Source: Acidobacteriota bacterium (lineage in GTDB: Bacteria; Acidobacteriota; Terriglobia; UBA7540). Taken from it: a stretch of 36,592 bases of DNA. Shown here piece by piece: positions 9,501-17,949 of this stretch. Position numbers and translations under genes: made by a program. The DNA lies in the NCBI GenBank assembly GCA_021787735.1, contig JAJYLL010000045.1:1-36592 (forward strand), written 5' to 3'. Below the pieces are notes generated by a model. That model did no database searches and was not told where the DNA came from. It saw only the letters and a list, made by a program, of their open reading frames with translations. Numbering within the stretch: position 1 is the stretch's first letter; each line of letters starts with the position of its first letter.

Positions 9501-10881
9501 GGCTGAGGTTCCCACACGCGAAAATGCCATATGGGATTTGGTTCGAGGCTGGATGGGCCACGTGGGGCCGGTCAGCGCAAGCCGGCTGGCTCAAGCTTTT
9601 GTGCTGACGTCGGCAGAGATCAATGAAGCGCTGCTGCGGCTGGAGGCAAGTGGCGCCATCCTGCGCGGGCAATTCACACAGCCCGAAGAGCGGGAGTGGT
9701 GCGAGCGGCGCCTGCTGGCGCGAATCCATCGCCTGACGCTCGGAACGCTTCGCGCGCAGATTGCGCCCGTGACTCCTTCTCAATTTATGCAATGGCTTCT
9801 GAGCTGGCAGCACCTGACGCCGGGGACGCAGGCTCACGGCGAGCGCGGCCTGTTGGAGGTTCTGCGCCAGTTGCAGGGCTTCGATGTTCCGGCCAGCTCG
9901 TGGGAGGCGGAGGTCCTGGCGCCCCGGGTTGCAGATTACGACCCACAGTTGCTTGATCGCCTTTGCCTGACGGGCGCGGTGGGCTGGGGAAGAATGTCGC
10001 CTCATCCGGCGATCCTTGCACAGGTGGAGAGCGGCACGGGCAGGGAAGCGCCGTCGCAACGCGTGGTCCCGTCCAGCGTGGCCCCTATTTCGTTTTTCCT
10101 GCGTGAACAGGCGGATTGGATTGGCCTGGGCAACCTGCGACAGGACGACAGGACGGCGGGCCTGAGCCATGCCGCGAAGCAGGTCCTTGAATTTCTGGAA
10201 CAACGCGGAGCTTCATTCTTTGCGGACATTGTTCGCGGGACGGGGCGCTTGAAATCAGAAGTGGAGACCGCCCTGTGGGAGCTTGTGGCGGCGGGGCGTG
10301 TGACTGCCGACGGCTTCGATAACCTGCGAGCGCTGATTGATCCCAAGCGCCGTTCCGGCCAGGGCCGTGGGCGTACATCGCGGCCGCGACACAGTACAGG
10401 CCGCTGGTCGCTGCTGTGTTCCGGCGAAACGGCCGACTGCACGCGGGCGACGGAATCCATCTGCAGGGCGCTGCTGGAACGGTATGGTGTGGTCTTCCGA
10501 GAACTGACGATCCGCGAAAGCTTTCCGCTGAAGTGGCGCGACCTGCTGCAGGTGTTTCGCCGCATGGAAGACCGCGGCGAAGTGCGCGGCGGCCGCTTTG
10601 TGGATGGCTTTCTTGGCGAGCAATTCGGGTTGCCTGTCGCGGTGGAATCTCTGCGTGCTGTGCGCAATGCTCCGCCTTCCGGCGAAACCACTGTGCTTTC
10701 TGCTGCCGACCCGCTGAACATGGTTGGCATTATCATCCCCGGTGAAAGGATTCCTGCGCTATCAAAGCGACGGATCGTTTTGAGGGGCGGAGCATTGGTC
10801 GCTTTGGCAGATGTAAGGGCGAACCTCAATGTTCGCATGGTTCCGGTTGCCGGCAATGGAAGAATGTTGTCGGGGCGGTGA
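6547..10881 (+). CDS. lhr: Lhr-type large ATP-dependent helicase, full length
   Basis: The 1444-residue protein is close in size to the long Lhr of enteric bacteria (about 1500 residues), not the shorter Lhr-Core proteins. The SF2 motifs are in order. Walker A is SAPTGSGKT at 46-54, and TTPESLYILL is at 145-154. The DEAH-like box DEIH is at 172-175, motif III GLSATQNP at 211-218, and motif VI QRIGRAGHWRG follows in the second RecA domain. The remainder holds the winged-helix and Lhr-specific core domains and a long C-terminal extension. Lhr proteins are 3'-5' DNA/RNA-DNA helicases linked to DNA repair. The ATG at 6547 has no strong Shine-Dalgarno but is the first Met before the conserved N-terminus. 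The gene ends 92 bases before pgm on the same strand. Very long antisense frames across it are composition artefacts. Confidence 0.93.
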   Translation: MTAKTQPLAWAHPLVRDWFVDRFGSPTESQEQGWPHIVSGRDVLISAPTGSGKTLAAFLACIDRLVGQGLEGVLPGHVAVLYVSPLKALGNDIHKNLEIPLCGIQDLAARRGIDLPKIRTAVRSGDTLPPERRAMLKHPPQVLVTTPESLYILLTAEKSRTILQHVETVIVDEIHAVADDKRGAHLALSLERLDALVQGTNPGRSAAVRVGLSATQNPIEEVARFLAGSERALPVIVDVGNRRAMDLAVEVPAGELGPVASEEMWGDVYNRITELALEHRSTLVFVNTRRLVERLAHHLTERLGEEAVAAHHGSLSRKIRLAAEKRLKSGEARVMVATASLELGIDIGMVDLVCQISSPRSIGVALQRIGRAGHWRGAVPKGHFFAMTRDELVECAALVRAIRNGDLDRLEIPDAPLDILAQQIVAMCAAEEWKEDDLFLVMRRAYPYSNLSRGDFEEIITMLSEGISARRGRHAALLFRDRVNGRLRGRRGSRLAAITGGGAIPDSALFSVVSMPEGTVVGTVDEDFAVESMAGDIMLLGNTSWRIRRVEAARSRVLVEDGHGAAPNVPFWRGEAPSRTAELSAQVAEVREIVTKLAENPDGASQTFHEAAEWLKLECGLDDSGAGQVIAYLLAGKSMLGAAPTQRRVIAERFFDEAGGMQLVIHAPFGGRINKAWGLALRKRFCRSFNFELQAAATDNGLNISLGEQHSFPLADVFRFLEVNTVEAVLEQAVLASPIFNNRWRWDASRSLALLRFRHGHKVPIYIQRMQADDLLAAVFPEAAACQENIVGDIHIPDHPLVREVMKDALTEAMDIEGLKRVLGDISSGAIECRAVDTAAPSAFSHEILNANPYAFLDDAPLEERRARAVELRRVLPDSVVREVGQLDPAAIQQVCREAWPNVRDADELADVLQTLVALPESFVAPDGDSVRAIWAAHFRILEAAGRAARASHNGVAYWVPAEKTKTFQAIFPKSQFQGDLREIEAEVPTRENAIWDLVRGWMGHVGPVSASRLAQAFVLTSAEINEALLRLEASGAILRGQFTQPEEREWCERRLLARIHRLTLGTLRAQIAPVTPSQFMQWLLSWQHLTPGTQAHGERGLLEVLRQLQGFDVPASSWEAEVLAPRVADYDPQLLDRLCLTGAVGWGRMSPHPAILAQVESGTGREAPSQRVVPSSVAPISFFLREQADWIGLGNLRQDDRTAGLSHAAKQVLEFLEQRGASFFADIVRGTGRLKSEVETALWELVAAGRVTADGFDNLRALIDPKRRSGQGRGRTSRPRHSTGRWSLLCSGETADCTRATESICRALLERYGVVFRELTIRESFPLKWRDLLQVFRRMEDRGEVRGGRFVDGFLGEQFGLPVAVESLRAVRNAPPSGETTVLSAADPLNMVGIIIPGERIPALSKRRIVLRGGALVALADVRANLNVRMVPVAGNGRMLSGR

Positions 10882-10973
10882 TAAAATGCTTTTTCCAGAA
10901 ATGTAGTCTGAAAGTTGCTCCTCGATTTCACGGGCAGTCCGCAATTTGACAATCTGATGGAGGACGAACATCC

Positions 10974-12638
10974 ATGGTGCATCCACGTGCCGGGCAGCCA
11001 GCCGACCCTTCGATGCTGGTGAATATTCCACGACTGATCACAGCCTACTACGCCGGGCGGCCTGATCCTGCCGTGCCGGCGGAGAGAGTGTCTTTTGGAA
11101 CTTCCGGCCACCGCGGCTCTTCGCTGTCGAACTCCTTTAACGAGGCCCACATCCTCGCGATTACCCAGGCCATCTGCGATTACCGGCGCGAGCAGAAGAT
11201 CGGCGGACCGCTCTTTCTGGCCAAAGACACCCACCCTTTGTCGGAACCTGCCTACGCAACTGCGCTTGAAGTTCTGGCGGCAAATGAGATTGATGTGATG
11301 ATTGACCGGGACGACGGCTACACGCCCACCCCGGTCTTGTCGCACGCGATCCTCACGCACAACGGCCAGCCCAGGGCGGAACGGGCGGACGGCATCGTCA
11401 TTACTCCTTCCCACAACCCTCCGGAAGACGGCGGCTTCAAGTACAACCCTCCGGAAGGCGGCCCGGCCGACACCATCATCACCAGTTGGATTGCCGCTCG
11501 CGCAAATGGTTTGATGGAGGGTGGGCTTTGCGATGTCCGCAGAACCACACTGGCAAACGCGCTGAAGTCTCCGACTATGCACAGGCACAATTACGCAACG
11601 GCATACATCGACGATCTGAATGCCGTGGTTGATCTTGAAGCCATTCGTGGCGCGGGGCTGACAATCGGCGTCGACCCGCTGGGCGGCGCGGGCGTGGCCT
11701 ACTGGGACCGCATCAGCGAACGCTACGACGTGCCGCTCACCGTGGTGAACAAGCTGGTTGACCCGACTTTTCGGTTTATGACCCTCGACTGGGACGGGCA
11801 AATCCGCATGGATTGTTCTTCGCCCTATGCCATGGCTTCGCTGATTGCGCTGAAAGACAGTTTTGACGTCGCTTTTGCCTGCGACACGGACCACGACCGC
11901 CACGGCATTGTGACGCGCAGCGCGGGCCTGATGAACCCCAACCATTACCTGGCCGTGGCCATCTCGTACCTTTTCCGGAACAGGCCTGAGTGGCCGGAAC
12001 GGGCGAGCGTGGGCAAAACACTTGTCAGCAGTGGCATGATCGACCGCGTGGCGGCCAAACTGGGCCGCAAGCTGGTGGAGGTGCCGGTCGGCTTCAAATG
12101 GTTTGTCGAGGGATTGCTCGACGGCTCGCTTGGCTTCGGCGGCGAGGAAAGCGCGGGAGCTTCCTTCCTGCGGCGCGATGGCGCCGTCTGGACCACCGAC
12201 AAGGACGGCATGATTATGGGCCTGCTGGCAGCGGAGATGACCTCGGTCACGGGCCGCGACCCCGGCGAACTTTATGCTGAATTGGCTGCTGAATTCGGCG
12301 CTCCGGCCTATCAGCGCATTGATGTTCCCGCCACGGCTGAGCAGAAGAAAATCCTGGTGGGACTTGCGCCGGAGCAGGTGAAAACTTCGACGCTGGCAGG
12401 CGAGGAAATCGAAGCGATGCTCACCACCGCTCCCGGCAACGGCCAGCCGATCGGCGGATTGAAGGTCGTAACCGCAAACGGCTGGTTCGCCGCCCGGCCC
12501 TCCGGGACTGAGGACGTTTACAAGATCTATGCCGAAAGCTTTGTTGGTGAAGACCATCTGCACAAGATTCAGGAAGAAGCCAAGCAGATCATTGCGAGCG
12601 TTTTTGCGGAGGCAGGAGCAAAAGGGGTGACGGGGTAA
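10974..12638 (+). CDS. pgm: Phosphoglucomutase, alpha-D-glucose phosphate-specific
   Basis: This 554-residue protein of the alpha-D-phosphohexomutase superfamily interconverts glucose 1-phosphate and glucose 6-phosphate. All four signature elements are present. FGTSGHRG is at 41-48. The phosphoserine loop TPSHNP is at 144-149, with the catalytic Ser at 146. The metal-binding DTDHD is at 304-308. The sugar-binding GEESAG is at 390-395 and the phosphate-binding RPSGTED at 508-514. Length and motif spacing match the bacterial Pgm family (about 546 residues in E. coli). GGAGG lies 10 bases before the ATG. It links glycolysis to glycogen and to sugar nucleotides for cell-surface polysaccharide. 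A terminator follows 16 bases after the stop, so it probably ends a transcript starting at or before lhr. Confidence 0.95.
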   Translation: MVHPRAGQPADPSMLVNIPRLITAYYAGRPDPAVPAERVSFGTSGHRGSSLSNSFNEAHILAITQAICDYRREQKIGGPLFLAKDTHPLSEPAYATALEVLAANEIDVMIDRDDGYTPTPVLSHAILTHNGQPRAERADGIVITPSHNPPEDGGFKYNPPEGGPADTIITSWIAARANGLMEGGLCDVRRTTLANALKSPTMHRHNYATAYIDDLNAVVDLEAIRGAGLTIGVDPLGGAGVAYWDRISERYDVPLTVVNKLVDPTFRFMTLDWDGQIRMDCSSPYAMASLIALKDSFDVAFACDTDHDRHGIVTRSAGLMNPNHYLAVAISYLFRNRPEWPERASVGKTLVSSGMIDRVAAKLGRKLVEVPVGFKWFVEGLLDGSLGFGGEESAGASFLRRDGAVWTTDKDGMIMGLLAAEMTSVTGRDPGELYAELAAEFGAPAYQRIDVPATAEQKKILVGLAPEQVKTSTLAGEEIEAMLTTAPGNGQPIGGLKVVTANGWFAARPSGTEDVYKIYAESFVGEDHLHKIQEEAKQIIASVFAEAGAKGVTG

Positions 12639-12654
12639 AAGGGTAAGACCGGTA

Positions 12655-12689
12655 GCCGCGACGGTCTGTCCTCCCGTCGCCGGCTTTTT
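12655..12689 (+). terminator. Rho-independent terminator after pgm
   Basis: GCCGCGACGG (12655-12664), a 9-base loop and CCGTCGCCGGC (12674-12684) pair as a 10-bp GC-rich stem with one bulged base. TTTTTC follows at 12685-12690. Confidence 0.75.
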
Positions 12690-12739
12690 CAGATAGTTCG
12701 CGACGATGAAGATCCCCCACACGTTTTGTAATGAAGAAC

Positions 12740-12765
12740 CCGCGACACAAGAACACGTGTCGCGG
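12740..12765. repeat. Perfect 9-bp inverted repeat, REP-like
   Basis: CCGCGACAC (12740-12748) is separated by 8 bases from its exact reverse complement GTGTCGCGG (12757-12765). No T-run follows, so it is not a typical terminator. It may be an intergenic palindromic repeat or part of the 3' end of the converging pseudogene transcript. Copy number elsewhere cannot be judged from this window. Confidence 0.5.
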
Positions 12766-12778
12766 CTATCAGGTCCGG

Positions 12779-13300
12779 CTACCTGCTTACAGAACGGATT
12801 TTCGACCGGAAGAAATCCCGAAGCGAGCGGCGCTCATTTTCGGAGAGCCGGATGATGGGCAGCACCACGGAATTGTTTAGCTTTGCCCGGTCCATGAGAG
12901 AAACCCGCTGCCCTCCGCGAAAGCCTTTAAAGGTATCCCACGGCAGGAAACTTGTTACTCCACCAGTACCGTCCAATTTCACGCAGTCATCTGTGAGGAT
13001 TACCTGATTTGGGAGCGTCGCATCGAGTCGGGCGAGTGCGCGTGCGCGTGCCCGCGACCGTTTTACTCTTTAAAACGTCCAAACAAACAGCCCTGCAAGT
13101 AACAGCCATACCGTCCGAATAGCGTGTCAATTGACTTTGTTGTGGCCCACTAGCCCGGCGATTGTTCCCCATATGGCGACGAGCACGAGGGCCGTCGCGT
13201 ACCAGTTTCTCGCCAGCGCCTTCAGCCAATACATCTTCGAACGGCCCGGCCTTTGCACCTCGCCTAGATCTTCTTCAGTCAACTTCCCTGTAAATTCCAT
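12779..13300 (-). pseudogene. YcxB-like membrane protein gene with two in-frame stop codons
   Basis: From the ATG at 13300 the same frame runs to a stop at 12779, 173 codons in all. It is interrupted by TGA at codon 58 (13129-13127) and TAA at codon 77 (13072-13070). Read through, it has a soluble N-terminus and two transmembrane segments (about 35-54 and 61-76). A basic Arg/Ala stretch follows, then a C-terminal domain with VILTDDCVKLDG, SFLPWDTFKGF, VVLPIIRLSENERRSLRDFF. This two-helix plus beta-rich tail layout is that of YcxB-like proteins. No frameshift is needed, so the coding frame has been preserved apart from the two nonsense codons. The C-terminal 67 codons alone could be read from a GTG at 12982, but they would encode only part of the domain. 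I interpret it as a recently inactivated gene or two sequencing errors. Confidence 0.75.
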
Positions 13301-13691
13301 TGTTCCAGATTGCTTGGCGGGCTTTCTACCACACTAGCTGATTTGTTGCAAGACCAAAACCATCGCGTGTTCCTAACCGGTTTGCGGTATTTATGTTCAA
13401 CCAGCGAAAAGACGCAGAGTCTCGGAAGCCCGAAACCCTCTGGTTCGCAAAGCCTCAACACGGAGAGGACGGAGGCCCTCTGTGGCCTCTGTACGACTAA
13501 TGTGCAAATAATGTGCAAAACGTTTGCAGCCCGCACAAACTTTGATTCAGCGTGCCATGGGCGTCTCGCCCATGAACACGGTCGGGGCGGCCGTGCCACG
13601 TTTGGTTGCGGCTCTGCCGCGCTGTATTAGAGCCTTCAACGCACAGAGAACATAGAGCCGTTCTGCCGGGTCTTTCCCGAGCGCGTCGGCC
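13301..13691. other. Intergenic region with palindromic repeats
   Basis: These 391 bases between the YcxB-like pseudogene start and the arabinofuranosidase stop contain no recognisable gene. They hold a short direct repeat (TGTGCAAATAA / TGTGCAAAACG around 13501-13522) and a hairpin-rich stretch at 13556-13595. The text CACGGAGAGGACGGAGGCC around 13458-13476 looks like low-complexity spacer. Confidence 0.4.
13556..13595. repeat. Double palindromic repeat unit
   Basis: CATGGGCG-TCT-CGCCCATG (13556-13574) is a perfect 8-bp hairpin with a 3-base loop. Right next to it, CACGG (13577-13581) and CCGTG (13591-13595) form a second inverted pair. No T-run follows. The arrangement resembles REP-type intergenic elements. 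Other copies were not searched for. Confidence 0.5.
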
Positions 13692-15320
13692 TCATGCAAG
13701 GTCGATTTCGAGTTTGGTGACGGAAGCGGGCTTGAACGTCCAGGTAAAGCGCGAGCCCGAAACGTTCGCCGGCTCTTCCGTGGGATGTACGGTGTCCGGA
13801 CGCTCAAAGGTGTTACGAGCGTGGATATCCGTGTTGGTCAGCACCGTGGCCCGTCCTGAACGCGCCGATGCGCCGCGAAGCACAATTCCCGTTGTTCGCT
13901 CCTCGCTTGCGCGCGGATTCACCACCGTTACGACCAGCTTTTTCTCCTTTTGATGCAGCGAAGCCGAACCGGCCAGGCCCCAAAGCGTTCTGTTTTTTCC
14001 TTCGTAGGTGTAGGAGATCGAGGGCGCGTCGGCGACAAAACGTAACGAGTGGCCCCCACGGTGCGCCTTATACATGTCGAAGACCCAGAAAATGGGAGTC
14101 ACCGTGAAGCGGTCCTCGAGTGCCAGGAATGACGTATGAATGTTGTTGATCAGTTGGGCCGCATTGCACATTGCGAGCTTTTCCGCGTGGCGGTTGAAAG
14201 TGTCGAGCGTGATGCCGGTGACCAGAGCATCGCGCAACGAAGGCGGATAGCTGAAAAGGTACCGTGGGTCAATGGAAGGCCCCTTGTGCCAGGCGCCCCA
14301 TTCGTCCACCACCAGTTTTACATGATGGTCCGTGTCGATTTCTCCCATAGCCAGCCAGTGTTTAGGGATGATTGAGTCCATCACATTGGCCTGCCACAGC
14401 ATCTGGTACCAGCCTGGCAAGTCGAAGTCGATGGAACTGCCATTGCCGGTGGTCCCGCAGTAGTAATGTAGCGACAAGCCGTACATCCACCTCAATAGCC
14501 CCTTGTCATTGGCGGCCAGGCCTTCAAAAAAGCCGCGTGTCCAGTCCACGCGGGCATCTTCAATTGACGCGCCCGGACCCGAGCCGATGAAGTGGAGTCT
14601 CATGCCGAAGTTCGCTACCCAGGTTGTGAACCGCCGGAACTCCGTTGAATATTCCTGGGGCGTGAAATTCCCGCCGCACCCCCACGACTCATTTCCGACG
14701 CCCCAATACAGAACGTTGTAAGGCTCCCTGCTGCCGTCGGCAGCGCGCTGTTTGGCCAGCGTGGTGCTGCCCGCTGGTGAATTGCAATATTCCACCCACT
14801 GGTAAAAATCCAAAGGCGTCAGGCTGCGGACGTTGGCGGCAAAGTAGGGCTTGGCTCCTGTCAACTGGCAGAAGCGCATGAACTCCGGAGTGCCGAAAGT
14901 ATTCGGTTCGTACTTCTGCGGGCCGTCGGGGGCCTTCCAAAGCTCACGGGTGTTGGCCCAGAAATTGGTGCGGACGGGCCGCTCGGCCTGCGGGCCAATG
15001 CCGTCGCGCCAATTGTAGCTGTCGGCAAAGCAGCCACCCGGCCAGCGATCCACCGGAAGCTCCACTTGCCGCAGTCGATCCACCAGCGCCTTGCGGATAC
15101 CACCCTCGTTTGGGATTTTTGAATTCTCACCCACCCAGATGCCGTCGTAGATGCAGCCGCCCAGGTGCTCGGTGAACTGGCCGTGGAATTCAGGGGCGAT
15201 TCTTCCTACCGGTTCGTCCATCAGGATTTCGATGGACCCCTCCGCAGCCTGCGCATTCCTTGGGGCTACGCCCGCGGCGGCAAGAGCCAGCGATGAAGAA
15301 AGAAACTCGCGACGTTTCAT
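13692..15320 (-). CDS. Alpha-L-arabinofuranosidase, GH51 family, Tat-exported
   Basis: The ATG at 15320 is preceded by GAAGGG seven bases upstream. It opens a twin-arginine signal peptide (MKRREFLSSSLALAAAG). The frame is open 20 codons further, but that part lacks signal features. The protein has 542 residues. GH51 enzymes remove terminal arabinofuranose from arabinan and arabinoxylan using two Glu residues. The acid/base is seen in GVGNESWGCGG (Glu211) and the nucleophile in LVVDEWGAW (Glu340). The N-terminal EFHGQFTEHLGGCIYDGIWV and the DRWPGGCFADSYNWRDGIGP segment are typical of the family. A beta-sandwich of about 150 residues ends the protein. The Tat signal suggests a folded periplasmic enzyme working on plant-derived oligosaccharides. 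No transporter or other hydrolase gene lies nearby. Confidence 0.92.
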   Translation of the reverse strand: MKRREFLSSSLALAAAGVAPRNAQAAEGSIEILMDEPVGRIAPEFHGQFTEHLGGCIYDGIWVGENSKIPNEGGIRKALVDRLRQVELPVDRWPGGCFADSYNWRDGIGPQAERPVRTNFWANTRELWKAPDGPQKYEPNTFGTPEFMRFCQLTGAKPYFAANVRSLTPLDFYQWVEYCNSPAGSTTLAKQRAADGSREPYNVLYWGVGNESWGCGGNFTPQEYSTEFRRFTTWVANFGMRLHFIGSGPGASIEDARVDWTRGFFEGLAANDKGLLRWMYGLSLHYYCGTTGNGSSIDFDLPGWYQMLWQANVMDSIIPKHWLAMGEIDTDHHVKLVVDEWGAWHKGPSIDPRYLFSYPPSLRDALVTGITLDTFNRHAEKLAMCNAAQLINNIHTSFLALEDRFTVTPIFWVFDMYKAHRGGHSLRFVADAPSISYTYEGKNRTLWGLAGSASLHQKEKKLVVTVVNPRASEERTTGIVLRGASARSGRATVLTNTDIHARNTFERPDTVHPTEEPANVSGSRFTWTFKPASVTKLEIDLA

Positions 15321-15700
15321 TGGTTTTCCCTTCCGGCAGCGGAATGGTTGCGGTTCCCGGGGCGCCGTGGGCCGCCCCAATATGCAACCGCTTTTGTAGA
15401 AGCGACCCTATCGCAACACAGGGCGAGACATGATGTCAAGGGCTATGGGTGGGGCGTATCCTGAACGCCTCTGCGGTCGTGTGGGATGCTTTTATTATTG
15501 GCCCCGGGTTTGCGGCTGACTTTCTCGGTTCGTTGCGCGACAATCAATCTCTTGTTACCGACTGCTTGTTGCGTATGCATCGCTGACTGCTTCACCGTTT
15601 GAAAATTGGTATGGTGAATTGGAAGGAACATTGATTATAGTAGCCGGCGGCCTATCAGGTGTTTGGGCCGTTCAGTGTCTGCAGCAAGGGAGGGTGGATC
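15321..15700. other. Divergent promoter region, no gene seen
   Basis: The 380 bases between the divergent arabinofuranosidase and dehydratase genes hold no recognisable gene. AT-rich stretches around 15595-15645 probably contain the dehydratase promoter, but I could not choose a single -35/-10 pair with confidence. Confidence 0.35.
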
Positions 15701-16636
15701 TTGAAGAAGAACAGCCGTTGGGAAACGCTGGAGACGGAGATTCTTAAGACCACGATCATCGAATCGAGAAGGCTGGATAGCGCCCTGGGAGCCAGGATTA
15801 TTCTGGCCAGCGAAGCATTTCAGCACACGGGCAGCTTTAAATTCCGGGCCGCCTACAACGTTGTCATGCGTGCAGAGGCGGACCTTTTTCTGACTGCGTC
15901 CTCGGGCAACTTCGGGCAGGCGCTGGCCTATGCGTGCCAGTTGCAAAAGAAGTCCTGCATTGTGGTGATGCCATCCACATCGGCCCAGGTGAAAGTGGAC
16001 GCAGTGCGAAGCTACGGCGGCGAAGTCGAATTGATCGATGTCACGGTCAAATCGCGCTGGGACCGGGTGTGGGAACTGGCAAAGCAACATCCGGAAGCCT
16101 ACGTTGCCAGCCCGTACGACGATCCTTTTGTGATTGAAGGGAACAGCACTCTCGGCAGCGAACTGTCTGAACTGGAATATGATTTCGACTGCGTAGTTGT
16201 TCCAGTTGGTGGAGGAGGCCTGGCCTCCGGCATCGTTGTAGGCCTTCAGGAAGCAAAGAAGACCGTACCTGTGATAGGAGCGGAACCCCTGATGGCCAAT
16301 GATGCGGCGCGATCTCTACGGGAAGGCCGTATCGTTTCGAACGAAAGTGAGCCGCAAACGATTGCTGATGGCGCCCGAACGTTGTGCATTGGCGACCGCA
16401 ACTGGGAAGTGCTTAAGACGGGGCTGAAAAAGATTTTCGAAGTCCCCGAACCCAAAATCATCGAAGGCGTTCGCACGCTCTTCAGCTTGGCGAACCTGAA
16501 GGTAGAGCCGACCGGCGCGCTTGCCATCGGAGCTTTGCTCACCAGTCCTGAAGAGTTTGCGGGCCAAACCGTTTGTTGTGTGGTGAGCGGCGGCAACGTT
16601 GACCCACAGGTTTATGCGCGCATGTTGCTGGACTAG
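15701..16636 (+). CDS. PLP-dependent threonine dehydratase / serine racemase-like enzyme
   Basis: The best start is TTG at 15701, with AAGGGAGGG six bases upstream, giving 311 residues. The frame is open to 15659, but without such a site. The protein is a fold-type II PLP enzyme. The Schiff-base lysine lies in HTGSFKFRAA (Lys47), the substrate/PLP loop is ASSGNFGQALAY, and the phosphate-binding glycine loop is VPVGGGGLASG. The C-terminal VVSGGNVDP is also typical of threonine ammonia-lyases. There is no C-terminal ACT domain, so it resembles the short catabolic (TdcB-like) or serine racemase group, not biosynthetic IlvA. Substrate choice cannot be read from sequence alone. It stands alone, convergent with the RDD gene. 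Confidence 0.85.
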   Translation: MKKNSRWETLETEILKTTIIESRRLDSALGARIILASEAFQHTGSFKFRAAYNVVMRAEADLFLTASSGNFGQALAYACQLQKKSCIVVMPSTSAQVKVDAVRSYGGEVELIDVTVKSRWDRVWELAKQHPEAYVASPYDDPFVIEGNSTLGSELSELEYDFDCVVVPVGGGGLASGIVVGLQEAKKTVPVIGAEPLMANDAARSLREGRIVSNESEPQTIADGARTLCIGDRNWEVLKTGLKKIFEVPEPKIIEGVRTLFSLANLKVEPTGALAIGALLTSPEEFAGQTVCCVVSGGNVDPQVYARMLLD

Positions 16637-16710
16637 AAGCAGGCTGGCGAAAGCGTAGCGACGCAGGGGCCTCGGTGCAACGTGTCAGTGCAATGGGGAC
16701 AATTGGTGAG

Positions 16711-17838
16711 TTATTGCAGATGTTCTGCCGGCACAATGAAGGTTCGCGACATGCGGTCATGCCACGTCAAGCCCTCGGCGTCGACCACCGCCCAGATAAA
16801 TCCCATTAGCAACGCAGCCATTGAAACCAGATAGCCAATCCCGCGCCAGAGGCAGTGCGAAAACGTAGGTGGATTCCCTTCAAAAGTAATTACCTCAAGC
16901 CCGGTCCAGATCAATCCCGGCGTCGCTGATGCCATCGCCGTGGAACCTGCAGAGTAAAGCAGGATGAAAAACGCGCCGACAACTCCGACAATGGCGATGT
17001 CGAGCGGCTGGCGGGAAATGCTTCCGCCCACCCACCAGAAGATCACAGTGAAGAGGGCTGCTCCGCCAAGCAGTATGCCTGCATCAATTAGCGCGGCGTA
17101 AAAGCGCAAGGTCATGCTGGCGATGGTGGCAACGGCAGTATCATCGTCTGCTATTCCATCGGAAGAATCTCCAGACGGCCCAAGCTCTATTTCCAATGGT
17201 CCTGTATCAGCAGGGGGCTCGGGCATGGGTGGGGGAGGAGGGCTGAAAAATTCCTGCTTTTCTTCGTCTTCCCTGAAGGCGGACTCAAAACTCGCCATTC
17301 CAAATGACGGAGGTGCTGACCGGACCTCGGGCTTGGGTTTTGGCTTGCCGGCCGTTTCTTGAACAGAAGGGAACTCGATCAGCTTGGGGCGAGGTTCTTC
17401 CGGAGTTGGAGCGGGTGGTTCCAACTCGAAATTAAGAGGCTTGACGCCGTTCTGTTCTTCCTTCTGCAGGCGTGCCCGCCGCTGGCGATACTCTTGCACG
17501 CGTTCAGCAAGCTCAGCCTGCCAAGGTGACATACCAGAAGAATGCGGAGACGCCGGGGGAGGCTTCTCTTCGTGTTTCTTAGGGAGCGCCGGAGGTGAGG
17601 AAATCTCCGCCGGCTTAAGTTCCACATCCAGATCGCCGTTTTCCTGGTTGGTCAGTTCGGCTTTGTCGAGGACAAATTCCGGCCCCGACAACGAAGGTGC
17701 CTCCGACTGCGAATCAGGTTGGTGGAAGAGCGGTGGAATTCCTTCACCCGGGCCGTTCACCTGAGTGAAGCGATGCCCACACTTCTTGCACTGTTCATGT
17801 CCGGGAAAACTTACGAAGCCACACTTTGGGCATTTCAC
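16711..17838 (-). CDS. Zinc-ribbon plus RDD-domain membrane protein
   Basis: I chose the GTG at 17838, which has a run AAAGGGGGG upstream and puts the zinc ribbon at the N-terminus. The frame is open to 17982, and an ATG at 17886 is an alternative. The 375-residue protein begins with a CxxC-x10-CxxC zinc ribbon (CPKCGFVSFPGHEQCKKCG). A disordered linker of about 220 residues follows, rich in Pro, Glu and Lys with a short Arg-rich helix. It ends in an RDD domain (about 243-370) with three hydrophobic segments, the motif RFYAALIDAG and a terminal HDRMSRTFIV. RDD proteins are poorly understood membrane proteins, some linked to sodium or osmotic transport. The gene is divergent from lptD with about 110 bases between starts. 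Confidence 0.82.
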   Translation of the reverse strand: MKCPKCGFVSFPGHEQCKKCGHRFTQVNGPGEGIPPLFHQPDSQSEAPSLSGPEFVLDKAELTNQENGDLDVELKPAEISSPPALPKKHEEKPPPASPHSSGMSPWQAELAERVQEYRQRRARLQKEEQNGVKPLNFELEPPAPTPEEPRPKLIEFPSVQETAGKPKPKPEVRSAPPSFGMASFESAFREDEEKQEFFSPPPPPMPEPPADTGPLEIELGPSGDSSDGIADDDTAVATIASMTLRFYAALIDAGILLGGAALFTVIFWWVGGSISRQPLDIAIVGVVGAFFILLYSAGSTAMASATPGLIWTGLEVITFEGNPPTFSHCLWRGIGYLVSMAALLMGFIWAVVDAEGLTWHDRMSRTFIVPAEHLQ

Positions 17839-17949
17839 TGTGACAGGAACCCCCCTTTGAGCATCCAAGCAAAGTTCCCGCATCATCTTAGCAAATTCAT
17901 GCGCTCCAATAAAGCTTTTGCGGGTAAAATACCAGCTTTGACAAACGTC

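Noticed and set aside
6991-12722. Very long minus-strand open frames (437, 622 and 906 codons) opposite lhr and pgm
   Set aside because: They lie antisense to genes with full family motifs, show no domain, and are rich in Arg, Gln, His and Pro, as expected from codon bias in GC-rich DNA.
13127-13129. Selenocysteine reading of the TGA in the YcxB-like gene
   Set aside because: The position is next to a membrane helix with no redox motif, and a TAA follows 19 codons later in the same frame.
17719-17949. Extended N-terminus of LptD to 17719
   Set aside because: It overlaps the start of the divergent RDD gene, while a proper signal peptide begins at 17950.
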